From: Marinobacterium lacunae
GTDB taxonomy: Bacteria; Pseudomonadota; Gammaproteobacteria; Pseudomonadales; Balneatricaceae
DNA length: 64,000 bases
Direction of reading: 5' to 3'
Assembly: GCF_000705555.1 (NCBI RefSeq)
Contig: NZ_JMQN01000047.1
Span: 186,001 to 250,000, forward strand
Positions 30,662-39,713 of this stretch are shown one piece after another. Under the pieces are notes generated by a model. The model was not told where the DNA came from. It made no database searches and was given only the letters and a program-made list of their open reading frames with translations. Positions within the stretch are counted from its first letter, which is position 1. The number at the start of each line of letters is the position of its first letter. Made by a program: the position numbers and the translations under genes.

Positions 30662-31953
30662 AGCGAGGACTAAGTACGCTGCTGGCGCTGAGTATAAGTC
30701 TGTCGGTGCAGGCGGCGACGGAGGATAGCAGTGCGGAGCCGGATCCCTGGGGAGATGACTCCTGGGGCGAACAGGAAACAGGGCCAGCCATTCACGGCTT
30801 CTTTGAGGCCGCCGCTGGCGCACGCTTGCAAAATGACCCGGCAATGTCTGAAGACAAAACCCTGACGGAGATACGCGGCCATCTGGAGTGGGAGAAGGCG
30901 CTTGGCTCTGCGAACTACAGCCTCAAGGGTGATCTGTATGCCGACGGTGTCGAGGATGGATTGCAGCTTGATCTGCGTGAAGCGACGGTACAGTTTACCC
31001 CGGTTGACTGGATCGATATTCAGGCCGGTCAGCAGGTATCGACCTGGGGAACAGGCGATATGCTGTTTCTGAACGACCTGTTTCCCAAGGACTGGAAATC
31101 GTTTTTCTCCGGCCGTGATGAAACCTACCTCAAGGCGCCGGCGGCCAGTATCAAAGGTAGCCTGTATGCGCAGAACGTCAGCCTGGATCTGATCTGGACG
31201 CCACTGTTCGAGTCTGATCGATATATCGATGGCGAGCGCTTTAGCTACTTTTCTCAGTTGAGCGGGCAGCAGATGGCGGCCCCTGGGGGCGTTTTGAACG
31301 CTGATGAGCCGAACGCATTTCCTGAGGATGGAGAGCTCGCTGCGCGCCTCTATGGGCGTCAGGGCAGTCTTGAGTGGGCGCTATACGGTTATCGAGGCTT
31401 TTGGAAGCAGCCTGTGGGGCTTGATAGTAATGGACACCTGATTTTTCCGCGTCTGGATGTGTATGGCGCCAGTGTAAGGGCGCCTCTGGCAGGGGGGATC
31501 GCCAATACTGAATTTGCCTGGTACGACGGTAAGGACAGCGATGGTAGCGACCCGCTGATTCCCAACGATCAGGTGCGCTGGCTCGCGGGATATGAGCACG
31601 AGCTTGTGCCCCGGCTTACAGGCGCTATGCAGTATTACATTGAGTGGATGCAGGATTATGACGCGTTCAAGCAAAGTTATCCTTCAAGTTACCGGCCCGA
31701 CGAGGTTCGCCAGGTTGTAACCATGAGACTGACCTGGAAGCTGATGCGTGACAATCTCACGCTATCCTGGTTCAACTACTGGTCGCCGACCGATGAGGAT
31801 TACTATCTGCGCCCGTCAGCGAGTTATCGTGTGGATGACAACTGGACGCTGAGCGCTGGTGCCAACCTGTTCGGCGGTGAGCAAAAGCACACCTTCTTTA
31901 GTCAGTTCGAAGAGGGCAGCAACCTCTGGTTCAGGGTTCGCTACGGGTTCTGA
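30658..31953 (+). CDS. Outer-membrane beta-barrel protein of the exporter operon
   Basis: The 431-residue protein has a signal peptide at about 1-19 (RGLSTLLALSISLSVQA), an acidic linker (about 20-45), then many alternating aromatic/hydrophobic strands. It ends in FRVRYGF, the C-terminal phenylalanine signature recognised by the BAM complex. QAGQQVSTWGTGDMLFLNDL (about 117-136) resembles segments of DUF1302-like or alginate-export-like barrels, but I cannot assign the family firmly. ATG 30658 overlaps the preceding stop (ATGA). It is probably the outer-membrane partner or receptor for what the exporter and LolA-like protein carry. Confidence 0.75.
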   Translation: MKRGLSTLLALSISLSVQAATEDSSAEPDPWGDDSWGEQETGPAIHGFFEAAAGARLQNDPAMSEDKTLTEIRGHLEWEKALGSANYSLKGDLYADGVEDGLQLDLREATVQFTPVDWIDIQAGQQVSTWGTGDMLFLNDLFPKDWKSFFSGRDETYLKAPAASIKGSLYAQNVSLDLIWTPLFESDRYIDGERFSYFSQLSGQQMAAPGGVLNADEPNAFPEDGELAARLYGRQGSLEWALYGYRGFWKQPVGLDSNGHLIFPRLDVYGASVRAPLAGGIANTEFAWYDGKDSDGSDPLIPNDQVRWLAGYEHELVPRLTGAMQYYIEWMQDYDAFKQSYPSSYRPDEVRQVVTMRLTWKLMRDNLTLSWFNYWSPTDEDYYLRPSASYRVDDNWTLSAGANLFGGEQKHTFFSQFEEGSNLWFRVRYGF

Positions 31954-31955
31954 CT

Positions 31956-33227
31956 TCAGGCGGCGGCGCCGGAACGTGTTCGGCGCTGTCGGCGTGGATC
32001 CGGGCCGTCGGTCATGACACGGTTACGCCCAGCGCCCTTGGCTTTATACAGGGCTTTGTCGGCGCGCTTGATGACCACGCTCGGTTGCTCATCTGTGTCA
32101 CGCCAGGCGACGCCGATGCTGATCGTGACAGTGACCTGTTCCGACTCCTGAGCCTGCCCCTCGCGGGACTGTTTGCCCTGTCGGTTACTGCGTGGCCGCT
32201 GAGGAGAGCGTACGCGCATCGGGTAATGTTCAACACGTTGACGAACCTCGTCCAGCGCGGCAACAACCTCTTCCTCTTTGCGCCCGTTGAAAACGATCGT
32301 GAACTCTTCACCACCGTAACGGAACAGGCTGCCACCGGCCTGAACCTTGCGAAGCTGAGTGGCGACCATTCTCAAGACCTGATCGCCCACATCGTGACCG
32401 TACGTGTCGTTGAATTTTTTGAAGTGATCGATATCCAGCATGGCGATGCCATATTGGCGCCCGAGTCCTGCCAGTTTGTGCTCGAGCGCGCGCCGGGCGG
32501 GCACGCCAGTCAGGCTGTCGACAAAGGCCATGGCATAGATATGACTGATGACGGCAAATATCAGCAAAGCGGGCGCCGCGATCAGTAATGGCGTGCTGAG
32601 GTGAGGCTGCTTTAGGAGGCTAATGGCGAGCATTTGGGCCGCGAGTGCGCCAAAAAGGGCTATTTCGTCGGCGGTGCGGCGGGTCAGGGTCAATAGCAGG
32701 CTAAGGCCCAGAACAGGGGCGAACAGCCAGAGACTGCCAATACTCAGCAGAGAGTGTTCTCCCAGTGTTTCGAGTAGTGTTGGGCTCAGTTCCGGCATCC
32801 ATTGCCCAAGCAGTCCGGGCCTACTCCACATGAATAGCAGGGCGCAGGACGGGGCGAGGGTTACAGCCAGTTTGGCGATGCCCTTTCGACACAGCGGAGA
32901 CGTGTCGCGCTGGATCAGTATCCAGGCATGTATCGCGGGGATTGCCAGCGATGTTAGCGTGAAAAGGACGTAGGTGTCGGGACGATCCAGCCCGCTTGAT
33001 ACCGCCTTAACCAGGATATATGCCGACAGCCCCACATGGCAGGAAGCCAGTGCTATGCGGCCACGTTTAAAACCTGCTGCGAGCATGAACGCCGTTGCCG
33101 ATATCAGCAAGGGCAGGCTGCTGACAAGCTTCAATAAAACCGGGTCTAACGAGCGTAGAGAGGGGGCTGCAACCCAGGGGAGCAGTAACAGAAGCAACGG
33201 TAGATAGAGACGAAGCAGTCTGAACAA
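31956..33227 (-). CDS. Membrane diguanylate cyclase
   Basis: The 423-residue protein has about eight N-terminal hydrophobic segments (residues 1-225; LRLYLPLLLLLLPWV, LLISATAFMLAAGF, and so on) and a C-terminal GGDEF domain starting DSLTGVPARRALEHK. The active loop is RYGGEEFTIVF, so it should be catalytic. No RxxD lies five residues upstream (the stretch reads QAGG), so product inhibition is probably absent. A basic insert (RSPQRPRSNRQGKQ) near 348-361 lies inside the domain and is unusual. TTG at 33227 is the start with the longest hydrophobic N-terminus; the SD is weak. Convergent with the barrel gene at 2 bases. Confidence 0.85.
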   Translation of the reverse strand: MFRLLRLYLPLLLLLLPWVAAPSLRSLDPVLLKLVSSLPLLISATAFMLAAGFKRGRIALASCHVGLSAYILVKAVSSGLDRPDTYVLFTLTSLAIPAIHAWILIQRDTSPLCRKGIAKLAVTLAPSCALLFMWSRPGLLGQWMPELSPTLLETLGEHSLLSIGSLWLFAPVLGLSLLLTLTRRTADEIALFGALAAQMLAISLLKQPHLSTPLLIAAPALLIFAVISHIYAMAFVDSLTGVPARRALEHKLAGLGRQYGIAMLDIDHFKKFNDTYGHDVGDQVLRMVATQLRKVQAGGSLFRYGGEEFTIVFNGRKEEEVVAALDEVRQRVEHYPMRVRSPQRPRSNRQGKQSREGQAQESEQVTVTISIGVAWRDTDEQPSVVIKRADKALYKAKGAGRNRVMTDGPDPRRQRRTRSGAAA

Positions 33228-33315
33228 CGGCAGTACAATCCCAGAAAGTTCTGCCGGAATACTACCATGAACAGCGGCGGACGCGCATGCGGACCGCCGG
33301 CTATTTTCACGCTAT

Positions 33316-33729
33316 TTAGCCTTTAACGTCCGGACGGTGGAAACCGAGCATTTTTGACATGAATATTGCCGGGCACCAGCCGGTAAAAGAGGATTGTACG
33401 AGGCTCAGGCCGATCAAAGCCGTAATTACCAGAATCTGTTGCGGTGCGCTTGCAATGAATACCGCACCGAGTGTGGCCAATACGAGTACGCCGGCGATTA
33501 GATGTACGCCCTGATGAACGCTCATGCCTTTGCTGCAGCGTTGCTCCTTGAGGCCTAATGCGCGGAACAGACTCATGGCAGGGCACCAGTTGGTGAAAGC
33601 TGACTGCAACAAATTAAGCCCGACAAATGCGGTGAGATAATACCCCCAGGGGTGTACTGCGTAGCCGATAGTCATGCTGATTAGAATGACAGAGCCCGCC
33701 AATAGGCGAAGTGCGGAATGAAGGTTCAT
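33316..33729 (-). CDS. Tandem DUF2892 (YgaP-like) membrane protein
   Basis: A 137-residue inner-membrane protein made of two similar halves: LNLLQSAFTNWCPAMSLFRA (about 38-57) and LSLVQSSFTGWCPAIFMSKM (about 107-126) align residue by residue, each preceded by two hydrophobic helices. Single-unit DUF2892 proteins, or the membrane part of YgaP, are about 65 residues and carry the same NWCP cysteine. In E. coli ygaP is paired with ygaV, a BigR-type regulator. Here the gene has a perfect copy of the operator found at the BigR-like gene, so a role in sulfide/persulfide handling is likely but inferred. SD GAGAGGG lies 7 bases before ATG. Confidence 0.82.
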   Translation of the reverse strand: MNLHSALRLLAGSVILISMTIGYAVHPWGYYLTAFVGLNLLQSAFTNWCPAMSLFRALGLKEQRCSKGMSVHQGVHLIAGVLVLATLGAVFIASAPQQILVITALIGLSLVQSSFTGWCPAIFMSKMLGFHRPDVKG

Positions 33730-33747
33730 GAAGTTGCCCTCTCTAGA

Positions 33748-33767
33748 ATATTAGATAAATCTAATAT
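33748..33767. promoter_or_regulatory. Perfect 20-bp palindromic operator of the DUF2892 gene
   Basis: ATATTAGAT-AA-ATCTAATAT, 9-bp perfect arms, 19 bases upstream of the DUF2892 start codon, overlapping the probable -10 region on the minus strand. The right arm is identical to that of the ArsR/exporter operator at 27206-27214, with the same 2-base centre. This is the pattern expected for two operators of one ArsR-family repressor. Confidence 0.7.
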
Positions 33768-33860
33768 AGCAAATAAGATTGCGCTGGGCCAAGATTTTCA
33801 TTGGGTTTGGATCACCAATTCGCACTATGCTAAAAAGGTCCTTCACCGAGGAGTGCGCTT

Positions 33861-34769
33861 ATGTTCCGCAAGTTGCTGGTCAATATCGATGACGATACCG
33901 AGCATCTACTGATGGTTGAGAAGGCGGCCAGACTCGCTGCGTTGGAGGGGCATCTGGAGCTTTACTGTGTCGCGTTTCAGCCGCTGATACGCTCAGCTGG
34001 AGTGTTCAGTGAAGAGGCTGAACGACGCTCGCGGCATGCCTATATGACCCAGTGTGAAGCGCGTCTTGATCATCTGGCCGGACGAATCCGCATGGATGAG
34101 TCGCGTGTGGGCACCGATGTTTCATGGGATGAAAATCGTGCCGCTGCGCTTTTGCGAAAGTGCGAGCGATTCAATGCCGATCTGCTGGTGTACCCCGTAT
34201 CAACACAGCCGGCGTTACTGCATCATCTGCTGGCACCTGAAGACTGGAAGGTGCTGCGCGAAAGCCCGGTTCCGTTACTGCTGAGTCGGGACCGTCCATG
34301 GCCGGAGCATCCTCGCATTGCTGTTGCACTGGATCCTTTCCATCCTCGCAATGAGCCTGCTTCACTGGATGGCAGACTCTTCGGTATGGCGCATCGTCTG
34401 GTTCGGGAGCTGGAAGGGGAGTTGCATGTGCTGCATACCTACACCGCCTTGCCCCAGTCGGCGGTGTTCGATGAGCATCGAATAGCAGACTTTGAGCACA
34501 TGCAGGAAGATGTGACCCGAGAGCATCGGGCCCGACTCGAATCCTTCCTTGAGCCCTGGCAGAAGGAGCTAGGAGCTGCCGAATTGCATCTGCTGGAAGG
34601 TGAGTTGCATCAGGAAGTTCCACGCTTATGCGAGGAGTTGCGAATCGATTTGCTGATAATTGGGAATGTGCAGCGGGGACTTCTTGAGCGCTTACTGGTG
34701 GGCAGCAGTGCTGAGAGGCTACTGGATCGGGTGCATTGTGACTTGATGGTGGTGAAGCCGGATCTTTGA
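33861..34769 (+). CDS. Double universal stress protein (UspE-like)
   Basis: The 302-residue cytoplasmic protein has two Usp domains: residues 1-145 (KLLVNIDDDTEHLLMVEKAARLA start) and 155-302 (RIAVALDPF start; LLIIGNVQRGLLERLLVGSSAERLL is the G-x2-G-x9-G(S/T) nucleotide-loop region). The length and arrangement match UspE. The promoter is shared, divergently, with the DUF2892 gene, so the palindrome at 33748 could also touch its control. SD GAGGAG precedes the ATG. Confidence 0.85.
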   Translation: MFRKLLVNIDDDTEHLLMVEKAARLAALEGHLELYCVAFQPLIRSAGVFSEEAERRSRHAYMTQCEARLDHLAGRIRMDESRVGTDVSWDENRAAALLRKCERFNADLLVYPVSTQPALLHHLLAPEDWKVLRESPVPLLLSRDRPWPEHPRIAVALDPFHPRNEPASLDGRLFGMAHRLVRELEGELHVLHTYTALPQSAVFDEHRIADFEHMQEDVTREHRARLESFLEPWQKELGAAELHLLEGELHQEVPRLCEELRIDLLIIGNVQRGLLERLLVGSSAERLLDRVHCDLMVVKPDL

Positions 34770-34781
34770 TCAGGCTTCACC
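34751..34781. terminator. Inverted repeat at the uspE-like / xthA convergence
   Basis: GGTGAAGCC (34751-34759) and GGCTTCACC (34773-34781) form a 9-bp stem over 13 bases that includes the stop codon of the Usp gene. No T-tract on either side, so it is a possible weak bidirectional terminator. Confidence 0.45.
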
Positions 34782-34788
34782 ACAGACG

Positions 34789-35607
34789 TCAGATATCGAA
34801 TGTCGCCCAGATCGGCGCGTGGTCAGACGGCTTCTCCATTGCGCGTATCTCGTAGTCGATTCCCGCATCCGTGCAGCGATCAATCAGGGGTTGGGTTGCC
34901 ATGATCGCGTCGATTCGCAGGCCTCTTTTGGGATCGTCCTCGAAACCACGGCTTCGATAGTCAAACCAGCTGAACAGGTTGTCACACGCCGGGTGGCAGT
35001 AACGGAACGTATCGATCAAGCCCCAATCGCACATTTTTTGCAGCCACTCCCGCTCTACCGGCTGGAAGCTGGTTTTACCGGTTTTCAGCCAGCGTTTGCG
35101 GTTTACCTCGCCGATACCGATATCGAGATCCGTCGGTGAGATATTCAGGTCGCCCATCACCACCAACGGTTCGGAAGCCGCGCATTGGTGTTGCAGATGA
35201 TCAAGGAGATCCGCATAAAACTTCCGTTTGGCCGGGAATTTTATTTCGTGCGCGATGTTTTCGCCCTGTGGGAAGTAGCCGTTAATGACTTTAAATCGCT
35301 GGCCTGAATCGCTCTCGTATTCACCAATAATCAGCCTGCGCTGAGCATCATCAGCGTCGCCAAGAAATCCTTTCTGAACGGACAGCGGCTCTTTTTTCGA
35401 AAGCAGGCACACTCCATAGTGCGTCTTCTGACCGAAGAATTCGGCATGATAGCCAAGAGCCTGCATCGCCTCGAGCGGGAACTGATCGTCTGCTACCTTA
35501 CTTTCCTGAATGCCGATGACGTCCGGTGAATGGCGCTCTACCAATGCTTCTAGTTGGTGTTGGCGGGCGCGAATTCCATTGGTGTTGAATGAGACGACTT
35601 TGATCAC
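34789..35607 (-). CDS. xthA: Exodeoxyribonuclease III
   Basis: AP endonuclease and 3'-5' exonuclease of base excision repair. It has 272 residues from GTG 35607, which gives the family start ([11 protein letters not shown]). The frame extends 16 codons further upstream without support. Motifs are [13 protein letters not shown] (Mg ligand glutamate, about 31-43), [13 protein letters not shown] near 151-163, RIDAIMAT near 233-240 and the catalytic SDHAPIWA near 262-269. Divergent from gor; oxidative-damage repair beside glutathione reductase may share a promoter zone. Confidence 0.93.
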   Translation of the reverse strand: MIKVVSFNTNGIRARQHQLEALVERHSPDVIGIQESKVADDQFPLEAMQALGYHAEFFGQKTHYGVCLLSKKEPLSVQKGFLGDADDAQRRLIIGEYESDSGQRFKVINGYFPQGENIAHEIKFPAKRKFYADLLDHLQHQCAASEPLVVMGDLNISPTDLDIGIGEVNRKRWLKTGKTSFQPVEREWLQKMCDWGLIDTFRYCHPACDNLFSWFDYRSRGFEDDPKRGLRIDAIMATQPLIDRCTDAGIDYEIRAMEKPSDHAPIWATFDI

Positions 35608-35798
35608 AAGCAAGATACTCCCGGTATTAGTCCAGCTGACTGGCGATACTAGCAAAAATGCGCCGGGGTATGTCTCTGAATATGATAGATTTTCTCAATT
35701 CGGCGCTTTTAGTCGATCAATTGGCTTTTACGACAGCGAAGAAGGTAAGGTTTGGGGCATCATAGAGGACAGCTGTCACTGTATTCAGGAGATTTCGC

Positions 35799-37157
35799 GT
35801 GACTGATTTTGATTACGATCTGTTTGTAGTAGGGGCCGGATCCGGTGGTGTGCGGGCCGGGCGAATGGCTGCTGCTAAAGGGGTAAAAGTTGCCATCGCA
35901 GAGGATCTTTACCTGGGCGGTACCTGTGTGAATGTCGGGTGTGTACCAAAAAAGCTGTATGTCTATGCATCGCATTATGCTGAGTCGATACATGAGGCAA
36001 AAGGGTTCGGGCTTGAAACCAGCGAGCCGGTGTTCAACTGGGCGACTTTGCGCGATAACAAAAAGGCCGAGATCGGACGGTTAAATGGCATATACGGTAA
36101 TCTGCTGCGTAATTCCGGCTGCGACATCATCGATGGTAAAGCCACAGTTGTCGATTCAAATCGGGTTGAGGTAGCAGGAAAGGTTTACAGCGCGAGGCGA
36201 ATCCTGATCGCGACCGGTGGCTGGCCGTTCGTCCCCGAGTTTCCCGGCAGCGAACATGTTATTACCTCAAATGAGGTTTTTGATCTTGAACAGTTCCCCC
36301 AGCGGGTCATCGTCGTGGGCGGTGGCTACATCGCCGTCGAGTTTGCCGGAATCTTCGCCGGGTTGGGTGCCAAGACCCATCTTATTTATCGCGGTGACAT
36401 GATTTTGCGTGGCTTTGATAATGAGGTGCGTGAGTTCGTCGCTCAGGAGATATCCAAGAAAGGTGTCGACCTCTGCCTGCATACAAATATCGAAAGTGTA
36501 TCGAAACAGGCGGATGGCTCACTGGTTGCGACGCTGACTGACGGTTCGACCCTGGAGGCCGATCAGATTCTTTATGCCACCGGTCGCAAGCCCAAGACTC
36601 AGGGGTTGGGCCTAGAAGAGGCCGGCGTCGAGCTTGCGGATTCCGGGGCGATCATGGTGAATGATCAGTTCCAGAGCAGTGTACCGTCGATCTACGCCAT
36701 TGGTGATGTAATTGATCGGGTTCAGCTGACTCCTGTCGCGTTGGCCGAAGCGATGGCGCTTGTGCGTAATCTGTATGATGAAGGAAGCGCCGATGTGGAT
36801 TATGAGCTGATTCCGACGGCGGTCTTCTGCCAGCCCAATATCGGTACAGTAGGCTTGAGCGAAGAGCAGGCGAGGGAGCGTTACACTGACATTGCAGTGT
36901 ACCGATCCGAGTTTCGTGCGCTCAAGCATACGATCAGCGGGAGCGATGAGCGCACCCTGATGAAGATGATCGTCGATACTGCGACCGATCGGGTTGTCGG
37001 TGTCCATATGGTGGGTGCCGAGGCGGGCGAAATCATTCAGGGAATTGCGGTGGCGCTGAAAGCCGGTGCGACCAAGGTGGTCTTTGATAGCACCATCGGT
37101 ATACATCCGACGGCAGCAGAAGAGTTTGTCACAATGCGAGAGCCGACGCGTCGGTAA
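35799..37157 (+). CDS. gor: Glutathione-disulfide reductase
   Basis: NADPH-dependent flavoprotein that keeps glutathione reduced. It has 452 residues: FAD motif [15 protein letters not shown] (about 11-25), redox disulfide [19 protein letters not shown] (about 41-59), NADPH motif [13 protein letters not shown] near 173-185, and the C-terminal partner loop [13 protein letters not shown] near 435-447 with the catalytic histidine. Start GTG 35799 with AGGAGA nine bases upstream. The arrangement beside xthA suggests an oxidative-stress island. No OxyR-type site is evident to me in the 191-bp gap. Confidence 0.94.
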   Translation: MTDFDYDLFVVGAGSGGVRAGRMAAAKGVKVAIAEDLYLGGTCVNVGCVPKKLYVYASHYAESIHEAKGFGLETSEPVFNWATLRDNKKAEIGRLNGIYGNLLRNSGCDIIDGKATVVDSNRVEVAGKVYSARRILIATGGWPFVPEFPGSEHVITSNEVFDLEQFPQRVIVVGGGYIAVEFAGIFAGLGAKTHLIYRGDMILRGFDNEVREFVAQEISKKGVDLCLHTNIESVSKQADGSLVATLTDGSTLEADQILYATGRKPKTQGLGLEEAGVELADSGAIMVNDQFQSSVPSIYAIGDVIDRVQLTPVALAEAMALVRNLYDEGSADVDYELIPTAVFCQPNIGTVGLSEEQARERYTDIAVYRSEFRALKHTISGSDERTLMKMIVDTATDRVVGVHMVGAEAGEIIQGIAVALKAGATKVVFDSTIGIHPTAAEEFVTMREPTRR

Positions 37158-37191
37158 TTAACACCTGCGTGAACAATGTCGTCGTATGAGC

Positions 37192-37230
37192 GCGTAAGCT
37201 CCGGATTCCCTCAGGATCCTGAGCTTACGC
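37192..37230. terminator. Inverted repeat at the gor / diguanylate cyclase convergence
   Basis: GCGTAAGCTC (37192-37201) and GAGCTTACGC (37221-37230) are perfectly complementary. Between them lies a second 12-bp palindrome, TCAGGATCCTGA (37211-37222), that contains the stop of the minus-strand gene. No T-tract. A possible bidirectional terminator. Confidence 0.45.
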
Positions 37231-38239
37231 GGTTACGCCCATCTTGCTTGGCTTGATAAAGCGCCTTGTCAGCGCGTTCGATCAGGCTCGCACTGCTGTC
37301 ACCGGCAGTGAAGCTTGCGGTTCCAAAAGAGGCTGTAATCGAGCTTATGACGGACCCCGAGCTTTTCTGTCTGATCCTGATCGCTTCAACCCGTTTGCGG
37401 AGTCGTTCAGCAACGTCAACCGCCTGCTCGATGCTGAAACCGGGGCCGAGAATGGCAAATTCTTCGCCACCAAAACGCACCGGAATCAAAGGCTCAGTAC
37501 ACTCTTCCTTGAGAAGTCGACCGACATACTGCAGCACCTTGTCGCCCATCAGGTGACCATAGGTGTCGTTAAAACGTTTGAAATGGTCCACATCAAGCAT
37601 GATCAAACAGAGGTTCTGCTGATCGCCGAGTTGAACCAGTTGCTCAAGCTCCGTATCGAATACCCGGCGGTTGAACAGGCCAGTCAGTACATCGAGACTC
37701 GCATCCTGACGAGTTTGCTGCAGCTCCTGCCTTAACGCTGCAATCTCGGACTGAGCAGAGTCGATCTGTTGTTGAAACAGCCGAGTCGCATCATTGATGG
37801 CTTCTGTTTTGAGCGAGAGTGTTCTAATGATCGACTCCAGTGGCAAAGGGTCGGCTTCGGTCTCATTTAACTCGGACAGTGCCTCAAGGCTCTCTCTCAG
37901 TGCTGCGGAATAACTATCAGTTTGCTCGCACGCAGCCGAGGTCTGTTCGTGCAAGGTGTTGACCAGATTCACCAGCCCGTTATGTATCTCTTGTGAGTCT
38001 TTCGACTCATCATCAACCAGATGCTGGCGAAACAGCTGCTCGCTTAAGAGATTGGGGCAGGTACCATAGGTTTTCAGGGTTGAGTCGAGAGCGGTATTCA
38101 GCTCCGGTACCTTGTTGGAAACATAGGCGTACCAAAGCGCGTAGTTCAAAGGGTTTGGAGGAATCCGGTTGCGTACCATAAGCGGTACGGCCTGGCGAAG
38201 AAAGTCGGCGGCTTGGTTGGGCGTCTCGTTATACTTCAT
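37211..38239 (-). CDS. Soluble diguanylate cyclase with N-terminal helical domain
   Basis: The 342-residue protein has no membrane segment. The N-terminal part contains LRQAVPLMVRNRIPPNPLNY and ALWYAYVSNKVPEL, a segment seen before GGDEF domains in several pseudomonad cyclases, then a coiled coil (about 140-180) and the GGDEF domain from DVLTGLFNRRVFDTEL. The loop RFGGEEFAIL is intact. The RxxD inhibitory motif is absent (TEPL at that position). ATG 38239 has AGGAAG upstream; the in-frame start at 38257 is less likely. Convergent with gor. Confidence 0.85.
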   Translation of the reverse strand: MKYNETPNQAADFLRQAVPLMVRNRIPPNPLNYALWYAYVSNKVPELNTALDSTLKTYGTCPNLLSEQLFRQHLVDDESKDSQEIHNGLVNLVNTLHEQTSAACEQTDSYSAALRESLEALSELNETEADPLPLESIIRTLSLKTEAINDATRLFQQQIDSAQSEIAALRQELQQTRQDASLDVLTGLFNRRVFDTELEQLVQLGDQQNLCLIMLDVDHFKRFNDTYGHLMGDKVLQYVGRLLKEECTEPLIPVRFGGEEFAILGPGFSIEQAVDVAERLRKRVEAIRIRQKSSGSVISSITASFGTASFTAGDSSASLIERADKALYQAKQDGRNRVSSGS

Positions 38240-38292
38240 CGGAGAACTTCCTGTCACATACTAACAACACGGATGCAATGGGCGCGCGTGGG

Positions 38293-39459
38293 CTAACCGG
38301 TGGGTAACCAGATCTTGAGTCGACGGAACCAATCCTGGCCGGTGAGTTGATCGGTCATGCGGCCTTCGAATTCGGACGCCGCCATGCCGCGTTGCCGCAG
38401 GATTTGCTGAAGCTCGTCTGAAGCCTTGATCTCAATGTCTGTATATTCCGGATGGTAGTACAGCGTCAACTCGTATTCAGGACATTCGCCCAGCTCACGA
38501 CTAATGACGGCGTCCACATGGCGGGTAATCTCCGCGCGAGATGGCATGGCAGGAAGGCTTTCATCCGGATAGACCTGATCATCATAGGTATCCACATGAA
38601 AAATCACATGTCCTATGTCATCGAACCGTTCTTTAAGCCTGAAAACAGCCGCATCACCGATGTAGTGTCCTTCAGCGGCGCTAAGGTGTGGATCTACCTG
38701 GAGGTGCATCTCTAGCATGCTTTGGTTGCCCATCGCACGACTTTTAAAACTATGTACGCTTTGGATGCCCTCAACTGCAAGCACTGTCTTGCGGAGCTCC
38801 TTGACCCTTTCTTCCGGAAGCGCGGTATCTACAAGTTCGGTTATGCTGCGGGCGACCAGGTCCCATCCGATTTTACCGACCAGTAGTGCCACAATGACCG
38901 CGGCGAGAGCGTCGAGCCACCAAACACCCATCATTGCACCGGCAACCGCGATGAGTACCACTACAGAGGACAATGCATCGGAGCGGCTATGCCATGCATT
39001 CGCAATGATCAGGTCTGATTTCAGTTTCTTACCTACACGCAAGGTGTATTGGAATATCCACTCTTTCCCAAGTATGGAGGCGGCTGCTGCGACTAGAGCA
39101 GGCCAGGTAGGAAGTGGGGGGCGAGTGTCTGCAAATAGGCGTAAAATGCTTTCATAGGCCATGAGCCCACCTACTGCAATAAGAATCACGCCCAATGCGA
39201 CCGTGCCGACAGTCTCAAAACGTCCATGCCCCCAGGGATGGTTTTTATCCGGGGCCTGGTGGGAGAGCCGCAGTACGACAATCACCATGAAGTCGGTCAG
39301 AAGATCTGAAAAGGAATGAAGGCCGTCAGCAACCAGTGCCGCAGAGTTTGCGAATATCCCGATGACGATCTTGAGGGTGCCCAAAACCGTGTCGACGACT
39401 GATCCGATCAAAGTCACTCGCTCGGCCGCCTTTCGGCGCTGATCTAACTGTTCCTGCAT
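38293..39459 (-). CDS. Cation diffusion facilitator (FieF/CzcD-type metal efflux)
   Basis: An inner-membrane Zn/Fe/Cd-type antiporter of 388 residues. Six helices lie at about 12-205, with the metal-site motifs LVADGLHSFSDLLTDF (about 38-53; D, H and D ligands) and ANAWHSRSDALSSVVV (about 150-165). The C-terminal cytoplasmic domain has a histidine-rich metal-binding part (HLQVDPHLSAAEGHYIGD). The tail is longer than FieF by about 80 residues and contains LYYHPEYTDIEI, possibly an extra regulatory domain. The frame runs open to 40029, but the upstream 190 codons are not protein-like. MQEQLDQRR at 39459 is taken as the start although its SD is poor. Confidence 0.88.
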   Translation of the reverse strand: MQEQLDQRRKAAERVTLIGSVVDTVLGTLKIVIGIFANSAALVADGLHSFSDLLTDFMVIVVLRLSHQAPDKNHPWGHGRFETVGTVALGVILIAVGGLMAYESILRLFADTRPPLPTWPALVAAAASILGKEWIFQYTLRVGKKLKSDLIIANAWHSRSDALSSVVVLIAVAGAMMGVWWLDALAAVIVALLVGKIGWDLVARSITELVDTALPEERVKELRKTVLAVEGIQSVHSFKSRAMGNQSMLEMHLQVDPHLSAAEGHYIGDAAVFRLKERFDDIGHVIFHVDTYDDQVYPDESLPAMPSRAEITRHVDAVISRELGECPEYELTLYYHPEYTDIEIKASDELQQILRQRGMAASEFEGRMTDQLTGQDWFRRLKIWLPTG

Positions 39460-39678
39460 CAATAGTGTCCATTCAAACTGCTTGGCCTGGACGAAGTTTA
39501 CAGTGCAAGGCTTGGGGTGGCCAGAACGCGTGAAGCGGGTTGGTTTGTTACAAAAATGAAACATTTGGATATTGACAACCCTTGATTTGTGTTTGCGCGT
39601 TTGGATGTCGGAAAGGTGACAAAACAATGTCATTCCTAAATGGCTCTGAAATCTACTTTTGAGGCCGTAAAAAACCAC

Positions 39679-39707
39679 TTGACGATACCTAACCAATTGA
39701 AAATAAA
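39679..39707 (+). promoter_or_regulatory. Candidate sigma-70 promoter for the BASS transporter leader
   Basis: TTGACG (39679-39684), 17-base spacer, AATAAA (39702-39707), giving a start near 39714. It is in AT-rich sequence of the 554-bp gap between the metal-efflux gene and the BASS gene, on the plus strand. Confidence 0.4.
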
Positions 39708-39713
39708 GGCGTA

